From UBA4644 sp034933145 (GTDB lineage: Bacteria; Bacillota; Clostridia; Oscillospirales; Butyricicoccaceae): DNA of 64,000 bases. The DNA lies in assembly GCA_034933145.1 (NCBI GenBank), contig JAYFOA010000029.1:14191-78190 (forward strand), read 5' to 3'. The translations under genes and the position numbers were made by a program. The notes beneath the pieces were generated by a model, which did not search any database, had not been told where the DNA came from, and saw only the letters and a list, made by a program, of their open reading frames with translations. Position 1 is the stretch's first letter, and the number at the start of each line of letters is the position of its first letter. Of this stretch, positions 7,781 through 16,738 are shown one piece after another.

Positions 7781-8137
7781 ATGAAAATTGCGGTTGCCTG
7801 TGAAGGGAAAAACGTGACGGAGCATTTTGGACACTGTCAGCAGTTTACTGTTTTTGAAGCGCAGGACGGGAAAATTACGGGCCATCAGGTTTATCCAAAC
7901 CCCGGCCATCGGCCCGGCTTTCTGCCCGTCTTTCTTTATGAAAAGGGTGCGAATGTCATTATCTCCGGCGGCATGGGCGGAGGCGCGGTCGACATTTTCA
8001 ACGAGAAGGGAATCGAAGTGATCACCGGCGCGTCCGGCGACGCGGAAGCAGCCGTTGCCGCCTATCTGCAGGGACAGCTGAAATCTACCGGTTCCATCTG
8101 CCATGAGCATCAGCACGCCGACGAGTGCCACGACTGA
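7781..8137 (+). CDS. NifX/NafY-fold protein, copy 2, with His/Cys tail
   Basis: Protein of 118 residues, NifX/NafY fold: MKIAVACEGKNVTEHFGHC at the N-terminus, a GANVIISGGMGGGAVDIF loop, and a C-terminal helix. The conserved EHFGHCQQF turn supplies His and Cys close to the cofactor pocket. Unlike copy 1 it ends in a short tail rich in metal ligands (CHEHQHADECHD), a plausible docking site for a metal or cluster. AAGGAG lies before the start, 32 nt after the ATPase stop. It is the last gene of the cofactor operon and is followed by a strong terminator. Confidence 0.85.
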   Translation: MKIAVACEGKNVTEHFGHCQQFTVFEAQDGKITGHQVYPNPGHRPGFLPVFLYEKGANVIISGGMGGGAVDIFNEKGIEVITGASGDAEAAVAAYLQGQLKSTGSICHEHQHADECHD

Positions 8138-8160
8138 TTGAATCGGGTACACACAAGTCA

Positions 8161-8200
8161 AAAAAACGTCCTTCGGCATCCGCCAGAGGACGTTTTTTGG
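8161..8200 (+). terminator. Terminator of the cofactor operon
   Basis: AAAAAACGTCCT pairs with AGGACGTTTTTT across a 15-nt loop. It works in either direction in principle and closes the 4.6-8.1 kb operon. Confidence 0.85.
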
Positions 8201-8263
8201 TTGTACATAGCAGAAACAACGAATTTTAGGATGCAAAATATGTAAAATTCTACTATAGGCCAT

Positions 8264-8292
8264 TTGAAATTTTGTGAAATTTCTAATATGAT
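8264..8292 (+). promoter_or_regulatory. Distal promoter with palindrome in the spacer
   Basis: TTGAAA (8264-8269), 17-nt spacer, TATGAT (8287-8292). The perfect inverted repeat GAAATTT-tgtg-AAATTTC (8266-8283) fills the spacer, so a regulator could block this start. It lies about 230 nt before the PTS gene; nothing else coding was seen in 8201-8519. Confidence 0.5.
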
Positions 8293-8457
8293 AGATACAT
8301 TGGCAGTTGCCTGCAACCTTTTGGCTTAAGTTGGACGGAGAACATCCGGGATGATTCCAAACGATCGGCACGCACCATTCCTTGTGAAACACATACCGCA
8401 ATGCCGAAAATATATAGGAAAATTCCCGGCAGCACCGAAAATATCGGCGTCGCCGCA

Positions 8458-8486
8458 TTGCACAAAAAAGAAGGGCATGCTATAAT
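8458..8486 (+). promoter_or_regulatory. Proximal promoter of the PTS IIC-like gene
   Basis: TTGCAC (8458-8463), 17-nt spacer, TATAAT (8481-8486), placed 34 nt before the ATG at 8520. A strong match to the vegetative consensus. Confidence 0.75.
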
Positions 8487-8519
8487 GTACCAAATTTACC
8501 GGACAAGGGGTTGATTCCC

Positions 8520-9545
8520 ATGGCGAAAGAAAAAGAAGGAAATACACTCTCACGACTGCTCAGACGCTATTTTGTTGATGCGATGGGCGCGATGGCCTAT
8601 GGCCTGTTTGCATCTTTGATCGTCGGTACGATCCTGGGCCAGCTGTCGGGGATTCCCGGGCTTGCCTTTTTGAGCGATATTGCCGCCACCCTGAAGAATG
8701 CGGCGGTCTACGGCGCGGCCATCGGCGTGGCCATTGCCTGGGGGCTTAAGGCCGACGCCATGGTCATCTTTTCCTGCGCCGGTGCGGGTGCGATCGGCGG
8801 TACCGCCGGCGGAGCCGTGGGCGCCATGCTGGCGGCCATCATCGGCGCAGAGCTCGGACAGCTGGTCAGCAAAAAGACGCCGGTCGATATCGTGGTAACC
8901 CCATTGGTTACGGTGGTCACCGGCGGCCTGGTCGGCGTTTGGGCGGGTCCGCATATCAACGCGGGGATGCTCTGGCTGGGGGATGTGATCAACAAAACGA
9001 CACAGCTGGCGCCGCTGCCTATGGGCATGGCTGTCGGCGCAATCGTCGGGATGATCCTGACGCTGCCGATCTCCTCAGCGGCGCTGTGCGTCATGATGGG
9101 ACTCAGCGGACTGGCGGGCGGTGCGGCCACGGCGGGCTGCTGTGCCCAGATGATCGGCTTTGCCGTCATCAGTTTTAAAGAAAACGGCGTGTCCGGCCTG
9201 GTTTCCCAGGGAATCGGCACCTCCATGCTGCAGGTGCCGAATATCATGAAGCGTCCGGCGATCTGGATTGCACCCACGGTGGCCTCGGCCGCCGTCGGCG
9301 CGCTATCGGCCACCGTGTTCCGGATGGTAAACGTTCCGGTAGGCGCAGGGATGGGTACCTCCGGTCTGGTGGGACAGATCACCACCTTCGGCACCATGGC
9401 GCCCGAATATGGGACGCTGCCCACGCTGACGGCGATCCTTCTGGTGCATTTCTTGATTCCGGCGCTGGTCGCCCTGGCGGTGGATCGGCTGATGCGGAAA
9501 ATCGGCTGGGTCCGCGCGGGTGATATGAAGCTGCAGAAAATCTGA
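8520..9545 (+). CDS. PTS_EIIC_2-type transporter, stand-alone IIC-like permease
   Basis: Integral membrane protein of 341 residues with eight to ten Gly/Ala-rich helices, matching the PTS_EIIC_2 family. Characteristic segments are GAGAIGGTAGGAVGAMLAA, VVTPLVTVVTGGLVG with a following GPHI, and MGTSGLVGQ near the C-terminus. ATG 8520 is chosen with AAGGGG 9 nt upstream; an in-frame TTG at 8511 would give three more residues. No IIA, IIB or HPr gene is nearby, so either those act in trans or this protein works without phosphorylation; members of this family often occur alone. The substrate is unknown. A GntR regulator follows after 53 nt. Confidence 0.78.
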   Translation: MAKEKEGNTLSRLLRRYFVDAMGAMAYGLFASLIVGTILGQLSGIPGLAFLSDIAATLKNAAVYGAAIGVAIAWGLKADAMVIFSCAGAGAIGGTAGGAVGAMLAAIIGAELGQLVSKKTPVDIVVTPLVTVVTGGLVGVWAGPHINAGMLWLGDVINKTTQLAPLPMGMAVGAIVGMILTLPISSAALCVMMGLSGLAGGAATAGCCAQMIGFAVISFKENGVSGLVSQGIGTSMLQVPNIMKRPAIWIAPTVASAAVGALSATVFRMVNVPVGAGMGTSGLVGQITTFGTMAPEYGTLPTLTAILLVHFLIPALVALAVDRLMRKIGWVRAGDMKLQKI

Positions 9546-9598
9546 CCGGTCAGGGCAGGGGACTCAAAATGGAAGAATGGTCTGAAGGAGGAAGACTC

Positions 9599-10258
9599 AT
9601 GGGCATGAAGAAATTTGAAAATGATTATGCGGGCAATCCCATGCGGACTCACGTCTACAAGCAGATCGAGCAGGCCATTCTCGACGGGGATATCGCGCCC
9701 GGCACCGCCCTGGCGGAGGTCAAGCTGTCGCAGGAGCTGGGCGTTTCCCGTACGCCTGTGCGGGAAGCCCTGATGCATCTGGAGATGGAGGGGCTGGTCA
9801 AGACCGTACCCAATAAAGGCGCGGTGGTGGTAGGGGTTACTGCCGCCGACGTGGACGATATTTATACGATCCGCATGCGGATTGAAGGGCTGGCCGCCCG
9901 CCGTGCCGCGGAGAAAATCACCCAGACGCAGCTGGACGCGCTGCGGGAGATCGTGGAGCTGCAGGAGTTCTATGTCAGCAAGAAGGACTTTATGCAGGTA
10001 TGGCATCTGGATAACCTGTTTCATGAAACGCTGTATGAGGGCTGCGGGAGCCGCCCGCTCAAGCAGATGCTTACGCTGTTCCACAACTATATCCAGAAGG
10101 CGCGCGAGGCCACGGTCCGCGCGGGACGGGCGGAAGCCTCCGCACAGGAGCACCGGGCCGTTTTGGACGCGATCGCCGCCCGCGACCCGGAAGAGGCGGA
10201 ACAAAGAATGGTCGTCCATGTCACCAACGCGCGGAACAGCTTTTTTGAATTGATCTGA
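9599..10258 (+). CDS. GntR-family (FadR/FCD subgroup) transcriptional regulator
   Basis: Regulator of 219 residues. The N-terminal winged helix (about 12-75) includes HVYKQIEQAILDGDIAPGTALAE and LGVSRTPVREALMHLE, the GntR recognition helix. The C-terminal all-alpha FCD ligand domain (about 90-215) includes IRMRIEGLAARRAAE, FHETLY and EHRAVLDAI, with His/Asp residues that bind metal and organic acids in the family. ATG 9599 is chosen because AAGGAGG ends 7 nt before it. It follows the PTS-like permease in the same direction and probably controls it in response to a carboxylate or sugar-acid; ligand unknown. Confidence 0.85.
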   Translation: MGMKKFENDYAGNPMRTHVYKQIEQAILDGDIAPGTALAEVKLSQELGVSRTPVREALMHLEMEGLVKTVPNKGAVVVGVTAADVDDIYTIRMRIEGLAARRAAEKITQTQLDALREIVELQEFYVSKKDFMQVWHLDNLFHETLYEGCGSRPLKQMLTLFHNYIQKAREATVRAGRAEASAQEHRAVLDAIAARDPEEAEQRMVVHVTNARNSFFELI

Positions 10259-10330
10259 GGCAGGCATGGCCGGCGCATGTTTGCGTTTACAGCCGGTGAA
10301 AGCGCTGAGCTAAATGTTTTTATATTGCAG

Positions 10331-10395
10331 CCGCGGCGGGATCTGTCCCGCCGCGGTTTTTTCTAACCGGACAGCCGCAGCAGCGGCTGTTTTTT
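10331..10395 (+). terminator. Tandem intrinsic terminators
   Basis: First hairpin CCGCGGCGGGA/TCCCGCCGCGG followed by TTTTTT (10331-10362). Second hairpin ACAGCCGC/GCGGCTGT followed by TTTTTT (10371-10395). Together they isolate the giant surface-protein gene from the GntR gene. Confidence 0.85.
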
Positions 10396-10695
10396 ACGCC
10401 AGTTTTAAGGACACTTTGTCTGCCGTCCCGCCGCGGAAACCGGGAATGGCCGGGCAGATTTCCCGAACCGATATGCGACAGAATATTTGGACTTTTTGGG
10501 ATAATGTTTTTTTAGAATATGGAACCGTGCGGGATCGTCCCGCCAGAGGTGTTTTGGACCGGATCGCGGGTGCGGTTCGGCAGCTGTTGAGCGGGACACC
10601 GTGGGACGCTTAAGCCCGGAAGGAGGGTGAAAGCCGGCAAGCGTCTTGGAATCCTGAGTCGGAAGCCCTGAATATGTAAAAGGAGTGAGTGGTTC
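10396..10695 (+). other. 300-nt leader before the giant surface peptidase; no gene found
   Basis: No convincing coding frame. The region holds several short GC-rich hairpins, for example GCGGGA/TCCCGC near 10528-10543, and a purine-rich stretch GGAAGGAGGGTGAAAGCC near 10617. GATAAT near 10500 could be a -10 box, but no good -35 pairs with it. AAAGGAG at 10679 is the ribosome site of the next gene. A structured mRNA leader is possible, but I do not recognise a known riboswitch class. Confidence 0.35.
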
Positions 10696-13600
10696 ATGCA
10701 AAAGAAAAGGCGGAAGTATCTGCGGCGGCTGTTGGCACAGACTCTTTCCATCGCAATGCTGCTTACATTTGTACATTTTCCGGTTTCTGCCCAAACAGAG
10801 ACGGCGGAGGCAATGTCCCTTTCCCAGGTAGTCGATGCGCTGAGCGGCCTCATTGATAAGGAGAATGCTTTTGATTATCTGGGCGGCGTCTATCTGGGAT
10901 GGCGCACTACCGGCGGCCCCTGGCAGAACTATGTGATCAACGATATGCTCGTCGGTGAGCTGGAACGTGCGGGCTATACCGATGCGGGCGCTTTTTATAC
11001 GCCGGGGGACGGCGATGTAGAGGATAAGAGCAGCGACATCTCCGACGACTTTGTGTGGGTACAGCATGACGCCTCTTCCGGCAGCGTCTGGGCGCCGGTC
11101 TATGCACGAATGGAGATTACCGGCATAGAGAATGCGGCGCCCGAACAGCTGGATGAAATCAAATCGGTTGTGGATGTGGAATCTTACGGATATGATCCCA
11201 CCTCCGCAATTTATCAGGAGCATTACAAGAGCCTGTATGAGCTGACGCCGGCGGATGACGGGACGGATGCCTTCGTTGCGGCGATGACAGGCTGGATCAA
11301 TGAGACGAACACCGAAGGCGGCCGCGTCAATGTGGAAAACGGGCTGGAGGCAGAACTGAACCGGCGTGCCCATCTGGCCACCAACTCCTGCTTTACCACC
11401 GATACGGCGGATATTATCAACCCTGCCGATGCGGCGGATGAAGCCGTGGGAAAAACCGGGAAGCTGGTCTATGTAGGTACGGTTTCCGGCCGGTCGCCAG
11501 ACTTTATCTGCTCGGCATATGCGGGCCCGCTGAGCGAGCTTTCGGGCTGCGTGCTGCTGAGCGATTCCAACAACCGCACGGCGTTTTCTCTGGCCCAGTC
11601 GGTCGGCGCCGTGGGTGTAATGAGCAAAGCGAGCCTGAGCAGCTACAATAATCCCGACGTTGTGGATGGGCTCGGAAATCCAACCGGTGAAAAAATGTAT
11701 ACCGACTCTGCCCGGTTTGCCGGAGGTGCCAGCCTCACGAGCACGATCGCCGCGACGGCGGCCGGCACGCCGGTGGTCGAGTTCAATATTTCCATCGATC
11801 AGTATCATGCGCTGCAGGAGGCGCTGGGCCTCGGAGAAGTCACAATAAATGTGGCCGCAGTAGGAACGACCTATCCGATGAGCAATACCGCTCCGACGAG
11901 CACTGCTGCGGAAGAGGGTCAGACGAGCCATGCAGCCGCCCAGGGGCAGCTGACCGCCATCGCCGAGATCAAAGGCGCAGTATACCCTGAGGAGCGGGTT
12001 TTGCTCATGGCGCATGTTCAGGAGCCGGGTTCCAATGATAATGCAACCGGCGTCGCCCTGAATCTGGAACTGGCCGTCGCGCTGAAAGAGGCGATTGAAG
12101 CGGGGACGCTTCCGCGGCCGGACCGTACGATCACCTTCCTCTGGGGAGATGAGATGAGCTTCTCCAGTCTGTACCTGGATGCGCACACTGCGCTGAAGGA
12201 TGGGATCGTCTGCACCATCGATCTCGATATGGTGGGCGAAGATCCGGAGAAATGCGGCGGGCCGATGCGGATCGAAAAATGTCCCGACCCGTCGGCCTAT
12301 TATAACTACACACTGGACACGCTGCCGGGTGAAGGGGAATACAGTGACCCGGATAATTTCGTCCGCCTGCCGGATTCGCATACGCTCTGGGGCGCGGGTG
12401 ATCCGGAGAGCTGCGACATCGGCGGCAACTATCTCAACGACCTGTATATGGCTGCCGCAAATCTGGCTGCCGCCAAGGTCGCGGAGACCGACGGCTATGA
12501 TTTCCAGGTGGATGTATGCCCCTATGAGGGCGGCAGCGATCATTCGGTTATGCTGGAGGCAGACGTACCCGCGGTGCTGACCTGGCATTTTACCGATTAT
12601 ACATACCACACGACCATCGATACGCTGGCCATGTCCAGCGCGGATGAGATGCGCTCCGTGGGCATCACCTCTTTGGCTGCCGCGTATTTTTCCGCCTGTG
12701 CCGGAGAGGAAGAGGTTCGCGAGATGATGGAGACCATGTATCAGGCCTCCTATCAGCGCCTGATGGTCACCGAGCGTGAGAATACCCGGAACCATTATCT
12801 CTGGACGCTGAAAAATCAAAAGGACACCGAAGCTGCGTATGAAAATGAGCAGGAAGTCCTGAACGCCTGGGCCGATTGGTACCGGGAGGCAGTCGCCTCC
12901 TGCGGCGGATATTTTGGCGGATTTGATGGCTATGACGGACTTTTGGCGGCCTATTACGGAAAGATTGAGGCCCTGCGCGCGGCGGCGCTGGAATATGCCG
13001 GAAACGTATTTATGGGGGCCTTTATCGCCGACGACGCCGCGATGATTGTCAATTCACCGGTCATCAGTCTGGCGGATCATCAATCCTTTACCGCGATGCT
13101 GAGCTTCCGTCCAACCGGCATCGCCGCCGAATGGGATGAAGAAGCCTGGGCCGTCTGGGCGCAAAGCATCGATTGGACGCTGACGCGCACGGATGAGGAA
13201 TATCTCATGGACCGGGATCTTTACCCGTATTATTATCCCGGCGACGCGCTGGAAAACTGGAAATGCTGGAGCACCGGCGCCTCGGCCAAGGACTATTTCA
13301 CGCTCGGCGAGGTTCGTACCGTGCTGGAAGACGGCCTGGTGACGGTAACGCTGCCGTTCAGCACGACCTATTTCTTCGGAAGCGCGAATACCAGCAGCGT
13401 AAACCGCAACATCCTTGGCGGCTTTATCGGCCCTTATACGCTGGCGGCCTGTGACGGAGACCGGCAGGTTGCCTCGGTGCCCATGTACGTCAATACCTAT
13501 AAGGGCTACTGCCGCAACGACGATATATTCGCGACGCTGACGGACATCCAGGCGGCGGCTGCCGCCCAGGGCCGGTATATGCAGATCGTCGATTACGGCG

Positions 13601-16600
13601 ACAGCGAAGGCGGACGTGATCAGTATTATGTTCTCTTTTCCGATGAAGAAGCGTCTGTTGACGCGTTCCGGGAGATGAACAGCCGGGCGGTCACCGATCC
13701 CGCGGCGCTGCAGGCGGAGATCCAGGCCGGAACGCTGACCGATTACCGCGTGCCTTTTATGCTCAATAATGTCCACTCGGACGAGAATCCGGGTGCTGAC
13801 GCACAGCTGTGGCTGCTGCGGCAGCTGGCGACGGCGGATACGATCTCTTACAACACGCTGACCGGGTTTAAGGACACGTCCGTGGATGTGACCGGGCTGT
13901 TCGCACCGGCCATCACCGGGATCGAGGGCTTTACCGGCCTTGGCTCCCAGAAATTCACCGGGGAGAATGCCCGCGGCGGATGGAATAACAATACCGGCGT
14001 CAACGACGCCGCCGAGCTGTACGATATCAGCGGCGGCATCACTTATACGGTGGACGACCTGCTGGATAATCTGATTCTGATCTGCGCCGTCACGGAAAAC
14101 CCGGATGGACGGGCGCAGAATACCCGCCGGAACGTCAACGGGTTTGACCTGAACCGTGACGCGGCCAATCAGACCCAGAGCGAGACGCAGAATATCAGCA
14201 AGGTCATCAACGAGTGGAATCCTGTCGTCTTTGCCGAGTTCCACGGCTATATGTCCGAGTTTTTGGTTGAGCCATGTACCCCGCCCCATGAGCCGAATCT
14301 GGAATATGATCTGTTGGTGGAAAACTTCCTGCTCGGCGCGGAGGCGTTCGGAAAAGCGGCGCTGGGCACCATGTCTGCCGCCCGTAACTATGAGACCAAG
14401 TTCTGGTCCTATTACACCCCGCTGCGTGACGACTATGACCCGGAAAGCATGGTTTGGAGCGCATGGGATGACCTCTGCACCAACTATACGCCCAGCTATG
14501 CGATGCTCAACTGCGGCGCGCTGGGGTATACCATCGAAACTCCATACTGCACGGAGGCCGCCGGAGATCTTCTGGTCTGCGGCACCTATGGCCTGCTGCA
14601 GTATGTGATGCAGAACAAGGAGGATATTTATCTTAATCAGCTGGAGTTCTTCCGCCGCGGGATCCAAAACATTGACGCCCAGACGGAGATGGACGAATGG
14701 TATGTGGACGTGCACAACAACGAGCTGGATGAGGGCACCTGGCGCGTCCGGTATGAGGAAAACGAAAACTACTTCCCCGAATACTATGTGATCCCGGTGG
14801 ATGCGGGCAGCCAGAGAGACCCGGCGGACGCCTATACCATGGGACAGTACCTGATTGACAACGGCGTCCGGATCGCCCGGCTTACCGCCGATACAGAGGT
14901 CGGCGACACAGTATTCAAAGCCGGTTCACTGGTCGTCGATATGCATCAGGCAAAGCGCAACTACGCAAATGCGGTGCTGTGGCGCGGCGCCGATGCTTCC
15001 GCTTCCGGCTTCCCGGATTTGTACTCGGAATCCGTGTCCAACTTCCCGGAAATGCGCGGATTCACCTGTGTGCCGGTCGCCGCAGTGGGCGCGCTGGAAG
15101 GAAAGACGGCGGAACTGACGGAAATAGCGGGAAAAAGCCAGTTCAGCGGTACCTCCGGAAAGATCGTTATTGTGGAGAACAACGGGAATGAAGCGGTTCG
15201 TGCGGTCAATGCGTTGTTGGATGCCGGCCGCGCGGTCGGGCTGATCACCGCAGGGGAGCATACGGGTGACTTTGTCATGAGCTATTCGGTCTTCAGCGGC
15301 GTCCAGTCGAAGTACACGCTGGTGGCCACAGGGGTAGGGACGATGCCGGAGGCGTACCAGATCGTCCGCCCGAAGATTTATCTGACGGGGAGATACCCGC
15401 TGTTTGCAAACTACAAGGTGACGGAGGGCTATTACGCCGAGTGGTTCTCGGAAGGCTATGGCTTTACCGATTACTACAATGTGCAGAACAACGGCACATC
15501 CGCCTATGACAAGATGGCATTCGGCAGCCAGCTGGGCTTTACCATTGTGGATGATCCAGCTGAGGCCGACGTCATCCTCGGCTCTGTGGCGCTGACGAGC
15601 AGCCGGAATCCGGATCCGGCCGCGCTGGCGGCTGTCCAGGCGGGGACGCCGTATATCGCCATGGGCTCCAGCCCGCTGTCCTATATCAAGACTGCGCTGC
15701 TGGGCGGCGATTCGTTTAACTACAGCAGTCTGGGCATGGAGGCACTGCATTCCGTCGTATATCCGGATGAAAGCATCATTACCTCCACCTATGTATCCGA
15801 TGAGGACTTTATCGCGTACTCCTATAACTGCACGGTGCTTACCGCATATCCGGAGGATGCGGTCGTTCTGATCCGCGCGGCGGAGGAAGACAGTCTGATT
15901 GCCGGCTGCTGTCTGAATGAGGATGGCGAAACGATGGACGGAAAGGTTGAGGCCATCGCCGTAACGCAGGACGGCATGGATCTGACGATCTTCGCCAACA
16001 GCATCGTCAACCGGGCACATCAGCAGGACGACTATCGGTATGTGACCAACACGATCTACAGCAAATGCCTCGCATCCACCCGGATGACGATCACGGTCAA
16101 TACGGGCAGCTCCACCCCGTCCGTGCCGGCTGATCCGTTCATCGATATCGCGGGACACTGGGCCCATGACGATATCGTTGCGGCCACGGAAAAGGGTGTG
16201 TTCGTGGTTGGAGCAGATAAAAAATTCTATCCGGACGCCTCCGCAACTCGTGCGGAATTCGTGCTCGCCCTGTGGCGTATGAGCGGGAAACCGTCGGCGA
16301 AAAACACTTCTCCTTTTGCAGATATAGCTTCCAACGCAGAATACCGCGCGGCGGTCGACTGGGCATATGAAGCGGGAATCACCAAGGGGCGTACGGAGAC
16401 CGCGTTTATACCGTCCACAACCATCCCGCGGGAGGAAATGGTGACGATGCTGTATCGATATGCCCTTTATATGCAGCGGGATATGGCACAGGCGGGCGAC
16501 ATCTCCGCGTTCCCGGACGGCGAAGCGGTTCGTCCATGGGCACGGGAAGCCATGGTCTGGGCCGTGGGTACCGGAATGATCCGGGGCCGTACCGACGGCC

Positions 16601-16668
16601 GGATTGATCCGCTTGGGCTGACGACACACGGGGAGCTGGCGGCCATGCTGGTTCGCTACGGGCTGTAG
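10696..16668 (+). CDS. Giant SLH-anchored protein with M28 and M14 metallopeptidase domains
   Basis: Exported protein of 1990 residues. A basic N-terminus and hydrophobic core ending near PVSAQ (about residue 33) form a signal peptide. A PA-like insert precedes an M28 (aminopeptidase-type) domain with H440, D448 (MAHVQEPGSNDNATG), D485-E486, D511 (DLDMVGE) and H616 (GGSDHS) in the metal-ligand positions. A separate M14 (carboxypeptidase-type) domain has H1027-x-x-E1030 (VHSDE), N1153-R1154 (DLNRD), H1183 (EFHGY) and E1281 (GYTIET) in zinc, substrate and catalytic positions. The C-terminus (about 1811-1990) has three SLH repeats that would bind cell-wall polymer. The M28 pair is Asp-Glu instead of the usual Glu-Glu. 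Probably trims peptides at the cell surface; specificity unknown. Single-gene unit. Confidence 0.85.
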   Translation: MQKKRRKYLRRLLAQTLSIAMLLTFVHFPVSAQTETAEAMSLSQVVDALSGLIDKENAFDYLGGVYLGWRTTGGPWQNYVINDMLVGELERAGYTDAGAFYTPGDGDVEDKSSDISDDFVWVQHDASSGSVWAPVYARMEITGIENAAPEQLDEIKSVVDVESYGYDPTSAIYQEHYKSLYELTPADDGTDAFVAAMTGWINETNTEGGRVNVENGLEAELNRRAHLATNSCFTTDTADIINPADAADEAVGKTGKLVYVGTVSGRSPDFICSAYAGPLSELSGCVLLSDSNNRTAFSLAQSVGAVGVMSKASLSSYNNPDVVDGLGNPTGEKMYTDSARFAGGASLTSTIAATAAGTPVVEFNISIDQYHALQEALGLGEVTINVAAVGTTYPMSNTAPTSTAAEEGQTSHAAAQGQLTAIAEIKGAVYPEERVLLMAHVQEPGSNDNATGVALNLELAVALKEAIEAGTLPRPDRTITFLWGDEMSFSSLYLDAHTALKDGIVCTIDLDMVGEDPEKCGGPMRIEKCPDPSAYYNYTLDTLPGEGEYSDPDNFVRLPDSHTLWGAGDPESCDIGGNYLNDLYMAAANLAAAKVAETDGYDFQVDVCPYEGGSDHSVMLEADVPAVLTWHFTDYTYHTTIDTLAMSSADEMRSVGITSLAAAYFSACAGEEEVREMMETMYQASYQRLMVTERENTRNHYLWTLKNQKDTEAAYENEQEVLNAWADWYREAVASCGGYFGGFDGYDGLLAAYYGKIEALRAAALEYAGNVFMGAFIADDAAMIVNSPVISLADHQSFTAMLSFRPTGIAAEWDEEAWAVWAQSIDWTLTRTDEEYLMDRDLYPYYYPGDALENWKCWSTGASAKDYFTLGEVRTVLEDGLVTVTLPFSTTYFFGSANTSSVNRNILGGFIGPYTLAACDGDRQVASVPMYVNTYKGYCRNDDIFATLTDIQAAAAAQGRYMQIVDYGDSEGGRDQYYVLFSDEEASVDAFREMNSRAVTDPAALQAEIQAGTLTDYRVPFMLNNVHSDENPGADAQLWLLRQLATADTISYNTLTGFKDTSVDVTGLFAPAITGIEGFTGLGSQKFTGENARGGWNNNTGVNDAAELYDISGGITYTVDDLLDNLILICAVTENPDGRAQNTRRNVNGFDLNRDAANQTQSETQNISKVINEWNPVVFAEFHGYMSEFLVEPCTPPHEPNLEYDLLVENFLLGAEAFGKAALGTMSAARNYETKFWSYYTPLRDDYDPESMVWSAWDDLCTNYTPSYAMLNCGALGYTIETPYCTEAAGDLLVCGTYGLLQYVMQNKEDIYLNQLEFFRRGIQNIDAQTEMDEWYVDVHNNELDEGTWRVRYEENENYFPEYYVIPVDAGSQRDPADAYTMGQYLIDNGVRIARLTADTEVGDTVFKAGSLVVDMHQAKRNYANAVLWRGADASASGFPDLYSESVSNFPEMRGFTCVPVAAVGALEGKTAELTEIAGKSQFSGTSGKIVIVENNGNEAVRAVNALLDAGRAVGLITAGEHTGDFVMSYSVFSGVQSKYTLVATGVGTMPEAYQIVRPKIYLTGRYPLFANYKVTEGYYAEWFSEGYGFTDYYNVQNNGTSAYDKMAFGSQLGFTIVDDPAEADVILGSVALTSSRNPDPAALAAVQAGTPYIAMGSSPLSYIKTALLGGDSFNYSSLGMEALHSVVYPDESIITSTYVSDEDFIAYSYNCTVLTAYPEDAVVLIRAAEEDSLIAGCCLNEDGETMDGKVEAIAVTQDGMDLTIFANSIVNRAHQQDDYRYVTNTIYSKCLASTRMTITVNTGSSTPSVPADPFIDIAGHWAHDDIVAATEKGVFVVGADKKFYPDASATRAEFVLALWRMSGKPSAKNTSPFADIASNAEYRAAVDWAYEAGITKGRTETAFIPSTTIPREEMVTMLYRYALYMQRDMAQAGDISAFPDGEAVRPWAREAMVWAVGTGMIRGRTDGRIDPLGLTTHGELAAMLVRYGL

Positions 16669-16701
16669 GTATATCCCGCAGGAAAAACCGATAGAAAAGA
16701 A

Positions 16702-16738
16702 ATCCGGTCAGACCCATTTGGGTCTGACCGGATGCTTT
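16702..16738 (+). terminator. Terminator of the giant peptidase gene
   Basis: ATCCGGTCAGACCCA pairs perfectly with TGGGTCTGACCGGAT, followed by GCTTTT. The stem is very stable; the T tract is short. Confidence 0.8.

Noticed and set aside
5666..8137. Nitrogenase cofactor (nif) locus
   Set aside because: NifX folds and MinD ATPases are there, but no nifHDK, nifE, nifN or nifB. It is better read as an ORP-like locus.
10314..10613. Open frame of 99 codons between GntR gene and giant peptidase
   Set aside because: It runs through both tandem terminator hairpins and has no ribosome site.
10560..10690. Possible c-di-GMP-I riboswitch
   Set aside because: GGGACGC and AAGCC are present, but the GNRA tetraloop half and the receptor stem are missing.
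10405..12819. 804-codon open frame on the minus strand
   Set aside because: It lies opposite the SLH peptidase gene, has no ribosome site and reads as low-complexity Arg/Gly/Ile-rich protein. It arises from the codon bias of the plus-strand gene.
13054..14715. 553-codon open frame on the minus strand
   Set aside because: Antisense to the M14 half of the giant peptidase; composition is a mirror of that gene.
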